Source: CAYQZD01 sp964421875 (lineage in GTDB: Bacteria; Electryoneota; Tariuqbacteria; Tariuqbacterales; Tariuqbacteraceae). Taken from it: a DNA stretch of 64,000 nt. Both the position numbers and the translations under genes were made by a program. How positions within the stretch are numbered: the stretch's first letter is position 1; each line of letters starts with the position of its first letter. Location of the stretch: NCBI GenBank assembly GCA_964421875.1, contig CAYQZD010000002.1, positions 1 through 64,000 on the forward strand. The letters run 5' to 3'. Below, piece by piece: positions 27,552 through 36,137 of the stretch. Below the pieces are notes generated by a model. That model saw only the letters and a list, made by a program, of their open reading frames with translations. It searched no databases and was not told the origin of the DNA.

Positions 27552-28934
27552 GTGAGTGAGATTATCGATTTACTGCAATCGGTCCGCCTTGGCGTTGCTG
27601 ATTTTTCCGGCAAGCTCTTATCCAAGGAGGATTCGGAGGACTGCGCGTTTCTGGTAAAGCGCGTGGAAACGGGCTTGCTCCGAGCTGTCGAACTGACTCA
27701 AGAGCACGAGCGCAGGGACCGGCTCTTCGATGAGCTTTACTACAATGTGGGCTCGAAACTCAACGCGACCTTCGACCAGAACGAGTTGCTTGATAACATC
27801 ATAGATGCGCTGGGACAGCTTATAAGCTTCGATGCCGCCGGGATTTTCCTGGTAGATACGGATACCGGGAATATTGAGGCAGAAGTTATCAAGGGATACC
27901 GGAAAGAGTTCCTGGGCAGCGTGCATCAGAAAGTTGGCGAGGGCGTCCTCGGCTGGGTGATAGAAAGCGCCCAATCGGTCAGACTTGCCGACGTCCGAAA
28001 TGACGACCGTTATATCGACGCCCGTCCCGAAACCCGTTCGGAGGTCGCGGCGCCGATGGTTAGCGAAGGTAAGGTGATTGGCTGTATCAACCTGGAAAGC
28101 GATAAAATCGCCGCCTTCAGCGAAGAGGATGTCGCCCTGCTGGAAACATTCGCCACCCAGGCTTCGCTGGCGGTGCAGCGAGCCAGATTGTACCGTGAGT
28201 TAGTCGATACCAAGCGCTTGGAAGAGGAGGTGGCGCTGGCGAGGAAGATTCAGACCTCGCTTCTGCCCAAGAAGCCGCCTCAATTTCCGGGGTACGATCT
28301 GGCCGGAATGAACATTCCTTCAACTGAAGTCGGGGGAGATTATTACGATTTCATTCGTTTAATAGGCGGGGGTTTGGGATTGGCAATCGCCGACGTCTCC
28401 GGCAAGGGAATCGGAGCCGCGTTTATTATGTCCGGCGTGAGGGCTTCGCTCAGGGCGGAAATCCGTCACAACCTTGACCCCAGTATGTTGATGCACAAAG
28501 TCAATCACTTTGTTTATGAGAGCACCGACTCCGGCAGTTTCGTGACCGCTTTCTACGGAGTTTTGAATGGCGATGAATTCAATTATGTCAACGCCGGACA
28601 TAATCCGCCTATTTTGATGCGAGGCGACCAGAGTTTCATTATGCTGGAGGACGGCGGATTGGTGCTGGGGCTGGCGGAGGAACAGCATTTCCGCGAGGGG
28701 AGGATACATCTGGAACCGGGTGATACGCTATTGCTATACACCGATGGCGTGTCGGAGGCTATGAATCGTCAAGAGATGGAATTTGGCGCGGAACGTTTGA
28801 TTGAGGCGTTAAAGGAATCTCAGGGAATGAGCGCCAATGTCAAGGTGGATTTCATCCACCGCAATGTAAGAGATTTCGCCGGCAGGTCGAAACAAGCGGA
28901 TGATTTGACCATAATGGTGGTGAACAAAATATGA
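27552..28934 (+). CDS. GAF-domain PP2C phosphatase (SpoIIE/RsbU-like)
   Basis: The 460-residue protein has an N-terminal helical part, a GAF sensor domain (about 70-215), a short coiled coil (LEEEVALARKIQTSLLP, about 222-240), and a PP2C-type SpoIIE phosphatase domain (about 250-460). Metal-binding acidic motifs are visible: GGDYYDF, ADVSGKG, YTDGVSEA and DDLTIMVV. It would dephosphorylate the STAS protein in response to a GAF ligand or redox state, which cannot be named. GTG is the start. Its stop overlaps the anti-sigma kinase start (ATGA). Confidence 0.9.
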   Translation: MSEIIDLLQSVRLGVADFSGKLLSKEDSEDCAFLVKRVETGLLRAVELTQEHERRDRLFDELYYNVGSKLNATFDQNELLDNIIDALGQLISFDAAGIFLVDTDTGNIEAEVIKGYRKEFLGSVHQKVGEGVLGWVIESAQSVRLADVRNDDRYIDARPETRSEVAAPMVSEGKVIGCINLESDKIAAFSEEDVALLETFATQASLAVQRARLYRELVDTKRLEEEVALARKIQTSLLPKKPPQFPGYDLAGMNIPSTEVGGDYYDFIRLIGGGLGLAIADVSGKGIGAAFIMSGVRASLRAEIRHNLDPSMLMHKVNHFVYESTDSGSFVTAFYGVLNGDEFNYVNAGHNPPILMRGDQSFIMLEDGGLVLGLAEEQHFREGRIHLEPGDTLLLYTDGVSEAMNRQEMEFGAERLIEALKESQGMSANVKVDFIHRNVRDFAGRSKQADDLTIMVVNKI

Positions 28935-29371
28935 GAGAGGTCGAAAAATTGGTAATTCCCTCAGACCAGGATGAACTTCCCCGGGTCGACGAAGCCGCCG
29001 ATAGAATCGCCAGGGAGATGGGTTTTAGCAAGGAGGAGCGCGATGATATCGCTATTTCCGTATCAGAAGCGGTCAACAACGCTATCCTGCACGGCAATCG
29101 CGGCGACAAGAAGAAGAAGGTGATTATCACCTTCTTCAAGCGCGATGATTCCCTGATAGTTAAAGTTAAGGACCAGGGCACCTGTTTCGATCCTGAGCGC
29201 GATTTACCTCAGGACCCCACCTCGCCGGATAATATTCTGAAGGAGAAAGGGCGGGGGGTTTTCATCGTGCGGCATTTGATGGACGAAGTAAGCTATAACT
29301 GCTCCTCCGACGGGACGGAGATGGTGATGGTCAAGTTGAAAACGCCCCGCGAAATTCTGTCTTCTAAGTAA
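28931..29371 (+). CDS. Anti-sigma regulatory factor, HATPase (RsbW/SpoIIAB-like)
   Basis: The 146-residue GHKL kinase has the N box ISVSEAVNNAILHGN (near 43-57) and G boxes (VKDQGTCFDP, GRGVFIVRHLMD). It should phosphorylate the STAS protein and sequester a sigma factor or another target. Translational coupling to the phosphatase gene (4-nt overlap) and the STAS gene upstream define a complete module. No sigma factor gene is adjacent, so the output partner lies elsewhere or is not a sigma factor. Confidence 0.9.
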   Translation: MREVEKLVIPSDQDELPRVDEAADRIAREMGFSKEERDDIAISVSEAVNNAILHGNRGDKKKKVIITFFKRDDSLIVKVKDQGTCFDPERDLPQDPTSPDNILKEKGRGVFIVRHLMDEVSYNCSSDGTEMVMVKLKTPREILSSK

Positions 29372-29388
29372 TGAAAGAAAATAACACA

Positions 29389-29472
29389 ACCGTGGTGCCG
29401 GGTCTCCGCATTCGGCGCCAAATAATAATTATTATTGAATATGCTGTCGACTGCGGAGAGTCGACAGCACAC
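29389..29472. repeat. Twin-hairpin repeat, copy 3
   Basis: Same unit as 180-262. First hairpin at 29394-29419 (stem GGTGCCGGGT/ATTCGGCGCC, loop CTCCGC). The second hairpin is the best preserved copy, with TGCTGTCGACT pairing with AGTCGACAGCA. It lies in the gap before the hydroxyacyl-CoA dehydrogenase gene. Confidence 0.85.
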
Positions 29473-29512
29473 TTTTAGTATTTGGGCGAAGGCCCCTTTA
29501 GAAACCGCTAAG

Positions 29513-29553
29513 TTACTAACTTGCGGACTTGTAAACTTGTCAACTTGTTAACT
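29513..29553. repeat. Degenerate 9-bp tandem repeat
   Basis: Units of the form 'aacttgtnn' repeat about four times ('gacttgtaaacttgtcaact' and flanks). The reverse-oriented counterpart with an 'aagtctgtn' unit is at 50978-51010. No function is apparent. Confidence 0.7.
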
Positions 29554-29576
29554 TATTCTAAGATAAAGGTAAGCGA

Positions 29577-30530
29577 ATGGTCAATCAAGAGTTCGAAGAA
29601 ATAATAGGCAAACCGCTGGAGATTGACGATAAGGATCCCCAGAATCTGGTTCAAGCCGGTATGGTTGGCGCTGGGACTATGGGTCAGGGCATAGCCCAGT
29701 TAATGGCTCAGAACGGAATCGATGTGCTGTTGGTGGAGAAGGATAAGGAATCGTTGGAACGCTCCCTCCAGGAGTTGGCTGAGAGTATGGATCGTGAAAT
29801 CAGGCGTTGGGGAATGACCGCCTCGGAAAAACGAGCGGTGCTCTCCCGTATCGTGGGCACCGTAGATTACGAAGAACTGGGAAGAGTCCCTTTGATAATC
29901 GAATCTGTCCCGGAAGACCTGAAAATCAAGCAGGATTTATTTCAGCATATCGATGAGGTCTGCCGTGAAGACGCCATTTTAGTCTCCAACACCTCAACCC
30001 TCAGCCTTTCGGAAATCGCCGCGGTGACCAGCCGCCCGGAAAATGTCATCGGTATGCACTTTATGAATCCGGTGACCAAAACTACATTGGTGGAAGTTAT
30101 CCGCGGCTTGAAAACTGCGGAAACCACTTTCAATTATATCAAAGGCTTCGCCGAGCGCATCAACAAAGTGGTGGTGGAAGTCTACGAATATCCGGGATAC
30201 GTAACTACCCGGATAATCATTCCTATGCTCAACGAGGCGATGTATGTTTTAATGGAGGGTGTCGCCACCGCCGAAGGTATCGACACCGCGATGAAGCTGG
30301 GCTACAACCTGAATTTCGGTCCCCTGGAATTTGCCGACATAATGGGGCTGGATGAAGTGATGAAATGGATGGAAACACTGTTCCACGAGCTGGGCGACCT
30401 TAAATACCGGCCCTGCCCCCTGCTGAGGAAACTGGTTAGAGCCGGGCACCTGGGTAAAAAGACCGGCGCAGGATTCTTCAAATACGACAAGGATGGCAAC
30501 AAGATCAAGAGCCCGGGTTTAGGGATTTAA
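29577..30530 (+). CDS. 3-hydroxyacyl-CoA dehydrogenase (3-hydroxybutyryl-CoA type)
   Basis: The 317-residue NAD-dependent enzyme interconverts 3-hydroxyacyl-CoA and 3-ketoacyl-CoA. After a 25-residue N-terminal extension it has the Rossmann motif GAGTMGQGIA (near 31-41), the catalytic His in GMHFMNPV (near 160), and the C-terminal dimerisation domain with NEAMYVLMEGVA and KTGAGFF. Monofunctional length fits a short-chain 3-hydroxybutyryl-CoA dehydrogenase. It may act in beta-oxidation or in a butyrate-type pathway. Acetate kinase is next on the same strand. Confidence 0.9.
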   Translation: MVNQEFEEIIGKPLEIDDKDPQNLVQAGMVGAGTMGQGIAQLMAQNGIDVLLVEKDKESLERSLQELAESMDREIRRWGMTASEKRAVLSRIVGTVDYEELGRVPLIIESVPEDLKIKQDLFQHIDEVCREDAILVSNTSTLSLSEIAAVTSRPENVIGMHFMNPVTKTTLVEVIRGLKTAETTFNYIKGFAERINKVVVEVYEYPGYVTTRIIIPMLNEAMYVLMEGVATAEGIDTAMKLGYNLNFGPLEFADIMGLDEVMKWMETLFHELGDLKYRPCPLLRKLVRAGHLGKKTGAGFFKYDKDGNKIKSPGLGI

Positions 30531-30693
30531 GGAAAGTCTGAGTAAGAATGTAATAGCCTATGATTTTTAAGTAATAGTCATATTGCCATTCCGGCTTGCT
30601 TCGCAGCCAGAATAATCCTATCACTTCAGGTGCGAGAGTGTTATAGTTTAATAAGAAATTGTTTAGTAACAGGAATTAACAGAATAAAATAGA

Positions 30694-31926
30694 ATGAAAA
30701 TACTGATTCTCAACTGCGGTTCCTCCTCCGTGAAATATCAGTTGATGGATATGACCGAGAGGAAGGCGCTGGCCAAGGGATTAGTGGAGCGTATCGGGAT
30801 GAGGGGAGCCATCCTCACGCACTACCGCTATGACGGGGATAAAGTGAAAATAGCCGGGGAAATCATCGACCATCAGATGGCTATAGAATTCATCCTCGGA
30901 ATTCTGCTGTCTCCCAATCACGGAGTGATAAAAGATCGGAGGGAAATCGAAGCGGTGGGGCACCGCGTGGTTCACGGCGGCGAAAGGTTCACCGGCTCGG
31001 TGCTCATCAACGCCGATGTAATGGAGGGACTGCATGACTGCATCGACCTGGCGCCCCTGCACAATCCCCACAACATCAAAGGCATCCGCGCCTGCCAGCG
31101 GCTGCTGCCCGGATTGCCGATGGTGGGGGTGTTCGACACCGCTTTTCATAGCACCCTACCGGATTATGCTTTTACCTACGGTATACCCTATCTGCTATAC
31201 AAACGATACTCCCTCCGCCGCTTCGGCTTTCACGGAACCTCCCACTACTATGTGTCCCAGGAAGCGGCTAAAATGATGGATAAGCCCATTACCGAATTGA
31301 AAATGATTACCTGCCATCTGGGAAACGGCTGCAGCGCCGCCGCTGTGGATAAAGGCCGGTCGGTCGATACCACGATGGGATTCACCCCGGTGGAAGGGCT
31401 GCTGATGGGTACCAGGTGCGGAGATTTGGACCCCAGCGCCATTTTGTACATCATCAGCCGCGAAGAGCTGACTATGGGAGAAGCTAACGCGCTTATGAAT
31501 AAGCATTCCGGGATGCAGGGCATCTCCGGCGTATCCTCCGATATGCGGGAAATCCTGGAAGAAACTAATAACGGCAATAAGCGCGCCGAACTCGCTTTGG
31601 ATGTATTCTGCTATCGTTTGAAGAAATATATCGGCTCCTACGCTGTCGCGATGAGCGGTTTGGACGCCATCATTTTCACCGGCGGTATCGGCGAGAAAGC
31701 CGCTGAAGTGCGCCGCCGCACCCTGCAGGGGATGGAATTCCTCGGCGTGAAACTCGACGAGGAGAAAAACGCCGCCTCAAAAGGTGAACAAGGCATCGTT
31801 TCCACCGAAGATTCCAGTGTCTCCGTGCTCGTTATTCCCACTAACGAAGAGTTGGTGATTGCGATTGACACTGAAAGAATCGTTAAGGAAATTAAAACGG
31901 AAACCGCCGCTGCAACGGAAAAGTAA
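30694..31926 (+). CDS. ackA: Acetate kinase
   Basis: The 410-residue ASKHA-fold enzyme interconverts acetyl phosphate plus ADP with acetate plus ATP. Motifs are clear: N-terminal LNCGSSSVKYQL, GHRVVHGGE, FDTAFH, the RRFGFHGTSH signature and TGGIGEKA. Length is normal. No phosphotransacetylase gene adjoins it. With Nfn downstream it points to energy conservation by acetate formation. A 170-bp repeat-bearing gap separates it from the previous gene. Confidence 0.96.
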   Translation: MKILILNCGSSSVKYQLMDMTERKALAKGLVERIGMRGAILTHYRYDGDKVKIAGEIIDHQMAIEFILGILLSPNHGVIKDRREIEAVGHRVVHGGERFTGSVLINADVMEGLHDCIDLAPLHNPHNIKGIRACQRLLPGLPMVGVFDTAFHSTLPDYAFTYGIPYLLYKRYSLRRFGFHGTSHYYVSQEAAKMMDKPITELKMITCHLGNGCSAAAVDKGRSVDTTMGFTPVEGLLMGTRCGDLDPSAILYIISREELTMGEANALMNKHSGMQGISGVSSDMREILEETNNGNKRAELALDVFCYRLKKYIGSYAVAMSGLDAIIFTGGIGEKAAEVRRRTLQGMEFLGVKLDEEKNAASKGEQGIVSTEDSSVSVLVIPTNEELVIAIDTERIVKEIKTETAAATEK

Positions 31927-31929
31927 ACC

Positions 31930-32065
31930 ATCATCCGATGGCTTCTCTTTGCGAACCATCGAATAGCTTAGGATAAACCCTTGTGCGAGGGTCTCTTTCG
32001 CGACCTCGCGCAACTTAAGATGAAAATTACCGGCTCGCATATAGACGCTGCCGCTATTTTCAGGA
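31930..32065 (-). repeat. 90-nt intergenic repeat family, copy C (minus strand, extended)
   Basis: Read on the minus strand it begins 'cctgaaaatagcggcagcg', continues 'tatgcgagccggtaatttt' and 'gttgcgcgaggtcgcgaaag', and then has an extra segment before the 'ccatcggatg' end. The core matches copies A and B. It occupies the ackA-nfnA gap. Confidence 0.8.
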
Positions 32066-32104
32066 TAAATAAATATTAACTACAATAATAAGACTATTTC
32101 ATCA

Positions 32105-32977
32105 ATGACTGTAAACCAAATCGTAAAAAAGCGTGTTTTGGTGGAAAGTATCATAGAGATTGAAGTCTATTCTCCGGTGATTGCGCGAAAGCACCGGGCG
32201 GGGCAGTTCATCATCCTCCGTATCCACGAGGAAGGAGAACGCATCCCCCTCACCATAGCCGATTCACATCCGGATAAGGGGACCATCACTCTGATCTATC
32301 AGATAGTGGGTAAAACCACGGAGCATCTTTCCACCCTTGACCAGGGGGATATGATTCAAGACCTGGTGGGACCCTTGGGGAATCCCACCCACCTTGAAAA
32401 ATTCGGGACCGTAGTCTGTATCGGAGGTGGCTGCGGCGTAGCTCCCGTGTATCCCATCACCAAAGCGATGAAAGAAGCCGGAAACCACGTCATCGGCATC
32501 ATTGGCGCCCGTTCCAAAGACCTCCTGATAATGGAAAACCGGATGCGGGCTGTCTGCGATGAACTGCAAATCTGCACCGATGACGGCTCCTACGGCGCTC
32601 ACGGCTTCGTCTCAGATGTTTTAAAAAGACTGTTGGATGAGGGTGAGAAAATAGACATGGTGGTCGCTGTAGGCCCGGTGCCGATGATGAGGGTGGTGTC
32701 GAATCTCACTAAAGAATACGATGTCCCCACCGTAGTCAGCCTCAACACCATTATGGTTGACGGCACCGGGATGTGCGGCGCCTGCAGGGTCACAGTGGGT
32801 GGAGCCACCAGGTTTGTCTGCGTTGACGGCCCCGAATTCGACGGTCATCGGGTGGATTGGGTGGAAATGAGTAAAAGGATGCGCGCTTACCTGCCTCAAG
32901 AGCGGGAATCACTGACGCGTTTCCGGGAACTGTGCAAATGCGAAACCCAGTTGGAGAGTTGCGACTATGGCAAATAA
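32105..32977 (+). CDS. nfnA: NfnA, ferredoxin:NADP oxidoreductase small subunit
   Basis: The 290-residue protein combines an FAD-binding ferredoxin-reductase domain (about 1-100), an NAD-binding domain (GGGCGVAPVYPI near 115) and a C-terminal 2Fe-2S site (GMCGACRVTVGG with a later FVCVDGPEFDGH). This is the order of sulfide dehydrogenase/dihydroorotate dehydrogenase electron-transfer subunits and NfnA. The next gene, overlapping by 11 nt, is NfnB. The complex uses electron bifurcation to couple NADH and ferredoxin to NADP. A sulfide dehydrogenase label would be an alternative. Confidence 0.9.
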   Translation: MTVNQIVKKRVLVESIIEIEVYSPVIARKHRAGQFIILRIHEEGERIPLTIADSHPDKGTITLIYQIVGKTTEHLSTLDQGDMIQDLVGPLGNPTHLEKFGTVVCIGGGCGVAPVYPITKAMKEAGNHVIGIIGARSKDLLIMENRMRAVCDELQICTDDGSYGAHGFVSDVLKRLLDEGEKIDMVVAVGPVPMMRVVSNLTKEYDVPTVVSLNTIMVDGTGMCGACRVTVGGATRFVCVDGPEFDGHRVDWVEMSKRMRAYLPQERESLTRFRELCKCETQLESCDYGK

Positions 32978-34436
32978 TAAACCTGCTGAAGACAAAAAGA
33001 AACCACTTAAACCCAAAAAACCCAAAATCCCCCGCCAGGCGATGCCTCAGCAAACCCCGGAGGAGAGGGTTACAAATTTCAACGAAGTCCCCCTGGGATA
33101 CTCTCCGGAAACCGCAATGATTGAAGCTGCCCGCTGCATTATGTGTAAAAAACCCAAATGCATCGATGGCTGCCCCGTGGAAATCGATATTCCCGCCTTT
33201 ATAAACCTGATTAAGGAGGGTAAATTTTCCGAAGCGTCGCGAAAGATTAAGGAGGAAAACGCGCTCCCCGCTATCTGCGGCAGGGTCTGCCCGCAGGAGG
33301 AGCAGTGCGAAATTGTCTGCGTGCTGGGAATCAAGCAGGAACCGGTGGCCATCGGACGCCTGGAACGGTTCGCCTCCGACTGGGAGCGGCGGGAAGATGA
33401 TGTGCAGGTCCCCCATATTCCCCCGCCCACCGGGAAAAAGGTAGCGGTGGTCGGCTCCGGACCTGCGGGACTAACCGTCGCCGGCGAGCTGGCGCTCAAG
33501 GGTTATAAGGTTACCATCTTCGAAGCCTTGCACAAGCCGGGTGGAGTGCTGATGTACGGCATCCCCGAATTCCGTCTCCCCAAAGCGATTGTCCAAGCCG
33601 AGGTCGATTATGTAAAATCCCTGGGAGTGGATCTGACGCTGAACGCAGTCATCGGACGCTACCAGTCTGTGGATGAACTACTACGGGAGTACGACGCTAT
33701 CTTCCTGGGGACCGGCGCCGGACTTCCCTACTTTATGCATATCCCCGGCGAAAACCTGAACGGGGTATATTCCGCTAATGAATACCTCACCCGCTCCAAT
33801 CTGATGAAAGCCTATCGTTTCCCCGAATACGACACTCCCATCGCCAAGTCGCGCCGGGTGGTGGTTCTGGGAGGAGGGAATGTGGCAATGGATTCCGCCC
33901 GCACCGCGCTGCGGCTGGGAGCGGAGGAAGTTTACATCGTCTATCGCCGTTCTCGTAAAGAGATGCCGGCGCGGATTGAGGAAATCGAACGCGCCGAAGA
34001 GGAGGGAATCGTCTTCCATCTCCTCACTAATCCCACCCGCTTCCTGGGCGACGAGGAGGGCTGGGTGAAAAGTATGGAGTGCCTCCGGATGGAGTTAGGC
34101 GAGCCCGACCAGTCCGGCCGCCGCCGACCCATTCCAAAGGAAGGGAGCGAATTCCTGATAGATGTGGATACTGTAGTAGTCGCTATCGGGAACGGCGCCA
34201 ATCCGTTGCTGCCGCAAACCACTCCCGGACTGAAAACTAATAAATGGGGCAACATCATCGCCAATGAAGAGACCGGCGCCACCACTAAGAAGGGCGTTTA
34301 CGCCGGCGGGGACATCGTCATTGGCGCCGCTACCGTGATTCTGGCGATGGGAGCGGGGAAAAAAGCCTCCCGGGCGATACACCGCTATATTATGGGCGAG
34401 GAAGAATTCGAAGCCCAGGCTCCGCAGGCGGAATAA
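32967..34436 (+). CDS. nfnB: NfnB, ferredoxin:NADP oxidoreductase large subunit
   Basis: The 489-residue flavoprotein is homologous to the glutamate synthase small subunit (GltD/GltA type). It has an N-terminal Lys/Pro-rich stretch, 4Fe-4S cysteine clusters (CIMCKKPKCIDGCP and CGRVCPQEEQCEIVC, about 55-115), an FAD Rossmann motif (VVGSGPAGLTVA near 160), an NADPH Rossmann motif (VVLGGGNVAMDSA near 300) and a final FAD-contacting YAGGDIVIGAATV. No glutamate synthase large subunit is adjacent, and NfnA lies just upstream, so Nfn is the better reading. Confidence 0.9.
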   Translation: MANNKPAEDKKKPLKPKKPKIPRQAMPQQTPEERVTNFNEVPLGYSPETAMIEAARCIMCKKPKCIDGCPVEIDIPAFINLIKEGKFSEASRKIKEENALPAICGRVCPQEEQCEIVCVLGIKQEPVAIGRLERFASDWERREDDVQVPHIPPPTGKKVAVVGSGPAGLTVAGELALKGYKVTIFEALHKPGGVLMYGIPEFRLPKAIVQAEVDYVKSLGVDLTLNAVIGRYQSVDELLREYDAIFLGTGAGLPYFMHIPGENLNGVYSANEYLTRSNLMKAYRFPEYDTPIAKSRRVVVLGGGNVAMDSARTALRLGAEEVYIVYRRSRKEMPARIEEIERAEEEGIVFHLLTNPTRFLGDEEGWVKSMECLRMELGEPDQSGRRRPIPKEGSEFLIDVDTVVVAIGNGANPLLPQTTPGLKTNKWGNIIANEETGATTKKGVYAGGDIVIGAATVILAMGAGKKASRAIHRYIMGEEEFEAQAPQAE

Positions 34437-34500
34437 AACACTCCTGCACTGCAAACTAATTGACTTTTTGCCTGTATTTTTATATATTGAAAGCTCAATT

Positions 34501-34560
34501 TTAAAATAACGGCGGCGTTTCTGCGCGAATCTGTTACGTAATCCCTTTCATACGTAATAA
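34501..34560 (+). repeat. 90-nt intergenic repeat family, partial copy F
   Basis: 'ttaaaataacggcggcgttt' followed by 'ctgcgcgaat' resembles the 5' third of the family. The remainder has diverged. It sits just upstream of the yceD-like gene. Confidence 0.5.
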
Positions 34561-34588
34561 AAGCGCAGTCGTCCGTCTCCGATGGTCT

Positions 34589-35098
34589 ATGATAATAAAA
34601 CTCCACGACCTCAGAAAGGGGCCCAACGAAATTGTCATTGCCGGCGTTCCCGAAGAATTGGAACTGCCGGTCAAGGTCTTTGCTCGTCCGGTGGAAGTGA
34701 AGCTCATTCTGGAAGAGATCGGCGGTTTGATTAAGGCCGATTTCTTGCTTAAGACCGTGACCAGACAAATCTGCGACCGCTGCGCCGCGGACTTTGAAAT
34801 GCCGCTCGAGGTTAAACACCTGATGTATTTTATACCTGAAGGTGAAGGCAGCCTCTCCGGCCAGGACGAAGTGAAATACTTCCATCCCGACCGGCCTCAG
34901 GTGAACATCGGCGGCGACGTGCACGACGATCTGATGCTGGCTATCCCCCAGAAAATCCTCTGCAGCGAGGATTGCAGAGGGCTGTGCCCGCAATGCGGAG
35001 CGGATTTGAACTTAGAAGAATGCTCCTGCGCCCGGGAGAAAATAGACCCTAGGTGGGAAAAATTAGCTAAACTCAGAGAGCAGTTAAAGACCGATTAA
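34589..35098 (+). CDS. yceD: YceD/DUF177 family protein
   Basis: The 169-residue protein belongs to the DUF177/YceD family, commonly encoded next to rpmF and linked to 23S rRNA or ribosome accumulation. It has a CDRCAADFEMP segment (about 66-76) and a C-terminal zinc-ribbon-like cluster, CSEDCRGLCPQCGADLN then CSC (about 129-151). It opens the rpmF-plsX-fab cluster but is split from rpmF here by an exported-protein gene. Confidence 0.88.
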   Translation: MIIKLHDLRKGPNEIVIAGVPEELELPVKVFARPVEVKLILEEIGGLIKADFLLKTVTRQICDRCAADFEMPLEVKHLMYFIPEGEGSLSGQDEVKYFHPDRPQVNIGGDVHDDLMLAIPQKILCSEDCRGLCPQCGADLNLEECSCAREKIDPRWEKLAKLREQLKTD

Positions 35099-35100
35099 TC

Positions 35101-35190
35101 CATCATTCGATGGATTCTCTTCGCGACCTCGCACAACTAATAATGAAAATTCACGGCTCGCGTATATATACGCTGCCATTATCTTCAGAA
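35101..35190 (-). repeat. 90-nt intergenic repeat family, copy B (minus strand)
   Basis: The reverse complement aligns with copy A (5761-5850) over almost its full length, including identical 'gagccgtgaattttcatt' and 'gagaatccatcgaatgatgg' blocks. The two differ mainly in the middle (a two-base length change) and the first 25 bases. Confidence 0.88.
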
Positions 35191-35208
35191 CAAACGGAGG
35201 AGTTATAA

Positions 35209-35796
35209 ATGTTGAGAAACGCGTTCATTTTTGTCATTGCTTTGGCATTGACTTTTCCCGCCCACGCCGGCGAGCAGACTCTCATCACCGGAGAAATCGA
35301 GAGCGGCGGATTCGGAGGCCCGGTTCTGAGAATCGGCGGTATCAATGGGGAAACCGGAGTCTGGATGGGCGGCCGGGGCGGCTGGATTATCAACCATCGC
35401 TTCATCCTCGGAGGCGGCGGCTGTGGACTGGTGAGCGATGTCGAAGCCTTCAAGGAAGCGGGGGAAACTTACTATATAGAAATGGGCTACGGCGGAATGG
35501 AATTGGAATTCATCATTAAGTCCGACCAGATGGTTCATTTCTCGGTGATGTCCCTTTTCGGCGCCGGAGGGATTACTATCAACCGGCATGGAGACGTTGA
35601 TCAGACCGCCAACGACGACGCGGTATTCGTGATGGAACCGGCCGCAGCCCTGGAAATAAACATCGTCGAGTTCTTCCGTATCAATATCGGCGCAAGTTAC
35701 AGGTATGTCAGCGGTTTCAAAACGGTTCATGGAATTTCCGAATCGGACCTTGCAGGCGTCAGCGGAGTGCTGACGCTCAAGTTTGGCGAGTTCTAA
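35209..35796 (+). CDS. Exported protein of unknown function, possible beta-barrel
   Basis: The 195-residue protein has a clear signal peptide (about 1-20, ending AHAG) and then alternating beta-strand sequence rich in Gly and aromatic residues. The final strand ends in Phe (LTLKFGEF), as in outer-membrane barrels. No family is recognised. A strong GGAGGAG ribosome binding site lies before the ATG. It interrupts the usual yceD-rpmF adjacency, so it is probably a lineage-specific insertion. Confidence 0.65.
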   Translation: MLRNAFIFVIALALTFPAHAGEQTLITGEIESGGFGGPVLRIGGINGETGVWMGGRGGWIINHRFILGGGGCGLVSDVEAFKEAGETYYIEMGYGGMELEFIIKSDQMVHFSVMSLFGAGGITINRHGDVDQTANDDAVFVMEPAAALEINIVEFFRINIGASYRYVSGFKTVHGISESDLAGVSGVLTLKFGEF

Positions 35797-35914
35797 TCCT
35801 TACTTCGGTTTGATGATTTTATTTCAGGCCTTAGTTGAAACAACAAGAACGCCTTACGATTGTGCAATTGAAGAATTATCGATAATTGATTATATCTTAT
35901 GGAACGGAGAAATA

Positions 35915-36097
35915 ATGGCTGTACCTAAGAGACGTACAAGTAAAGCGAGAAAGAATAAAAGACGCTCCCATAACGCGTTAACCGAACCCTCATTATCCAA
36001 GTGTTCAAACTGCGGAGCAGTGGTATTGCCGCACCGGGCCTGCCCCAGCTGCGGATACTATAACAAGCGTTCCGTTTTCATTCCCAAAGAGAGTTAA
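35915..36097 (+). CDS. rpmF: 50S ribosomal protein L32
   Basis: The 60-residue protein starts MAVPKRRTSKARKNKRRSH, the hallmark of L32, and carries a complete zinc-binding set (CSNC near 28-31 and CPSC near 42-45). The frame is open further upstream, but the conserved N-terminus and a GGAG at 35905-35909 fix the start at 35915. plsX follows after 40 nt, the classic rpmF-plsX-fab arrangement that couples ribosome and lipid synthesis. Confidence 0.96.
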   Translation: MAVPKRRTSKARKNKRRSHNALTEPSLSKCSNCGAVVLPHRACPSCGYYNKRSVFIPKES

Positions 36098-36137
36098 TAA
36101 CTTAATCCCGATAGGTAATCAGCGCGGGGATACTCCT

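Noticed and set aside
32967..34436. Glutamate synthase small subunit
   Set aside because: No large subunit is adjacent and the gene overlaps nfnA; the Nfn assignment explains both genes.
35783..35914. Upstream extension of the L32 frame by 44 codons
   Set aside because: The extension overlaps the preceding gene and lacks similarity to L32; the conserved MAVPKRRT start with a GGAG site is at 35915.
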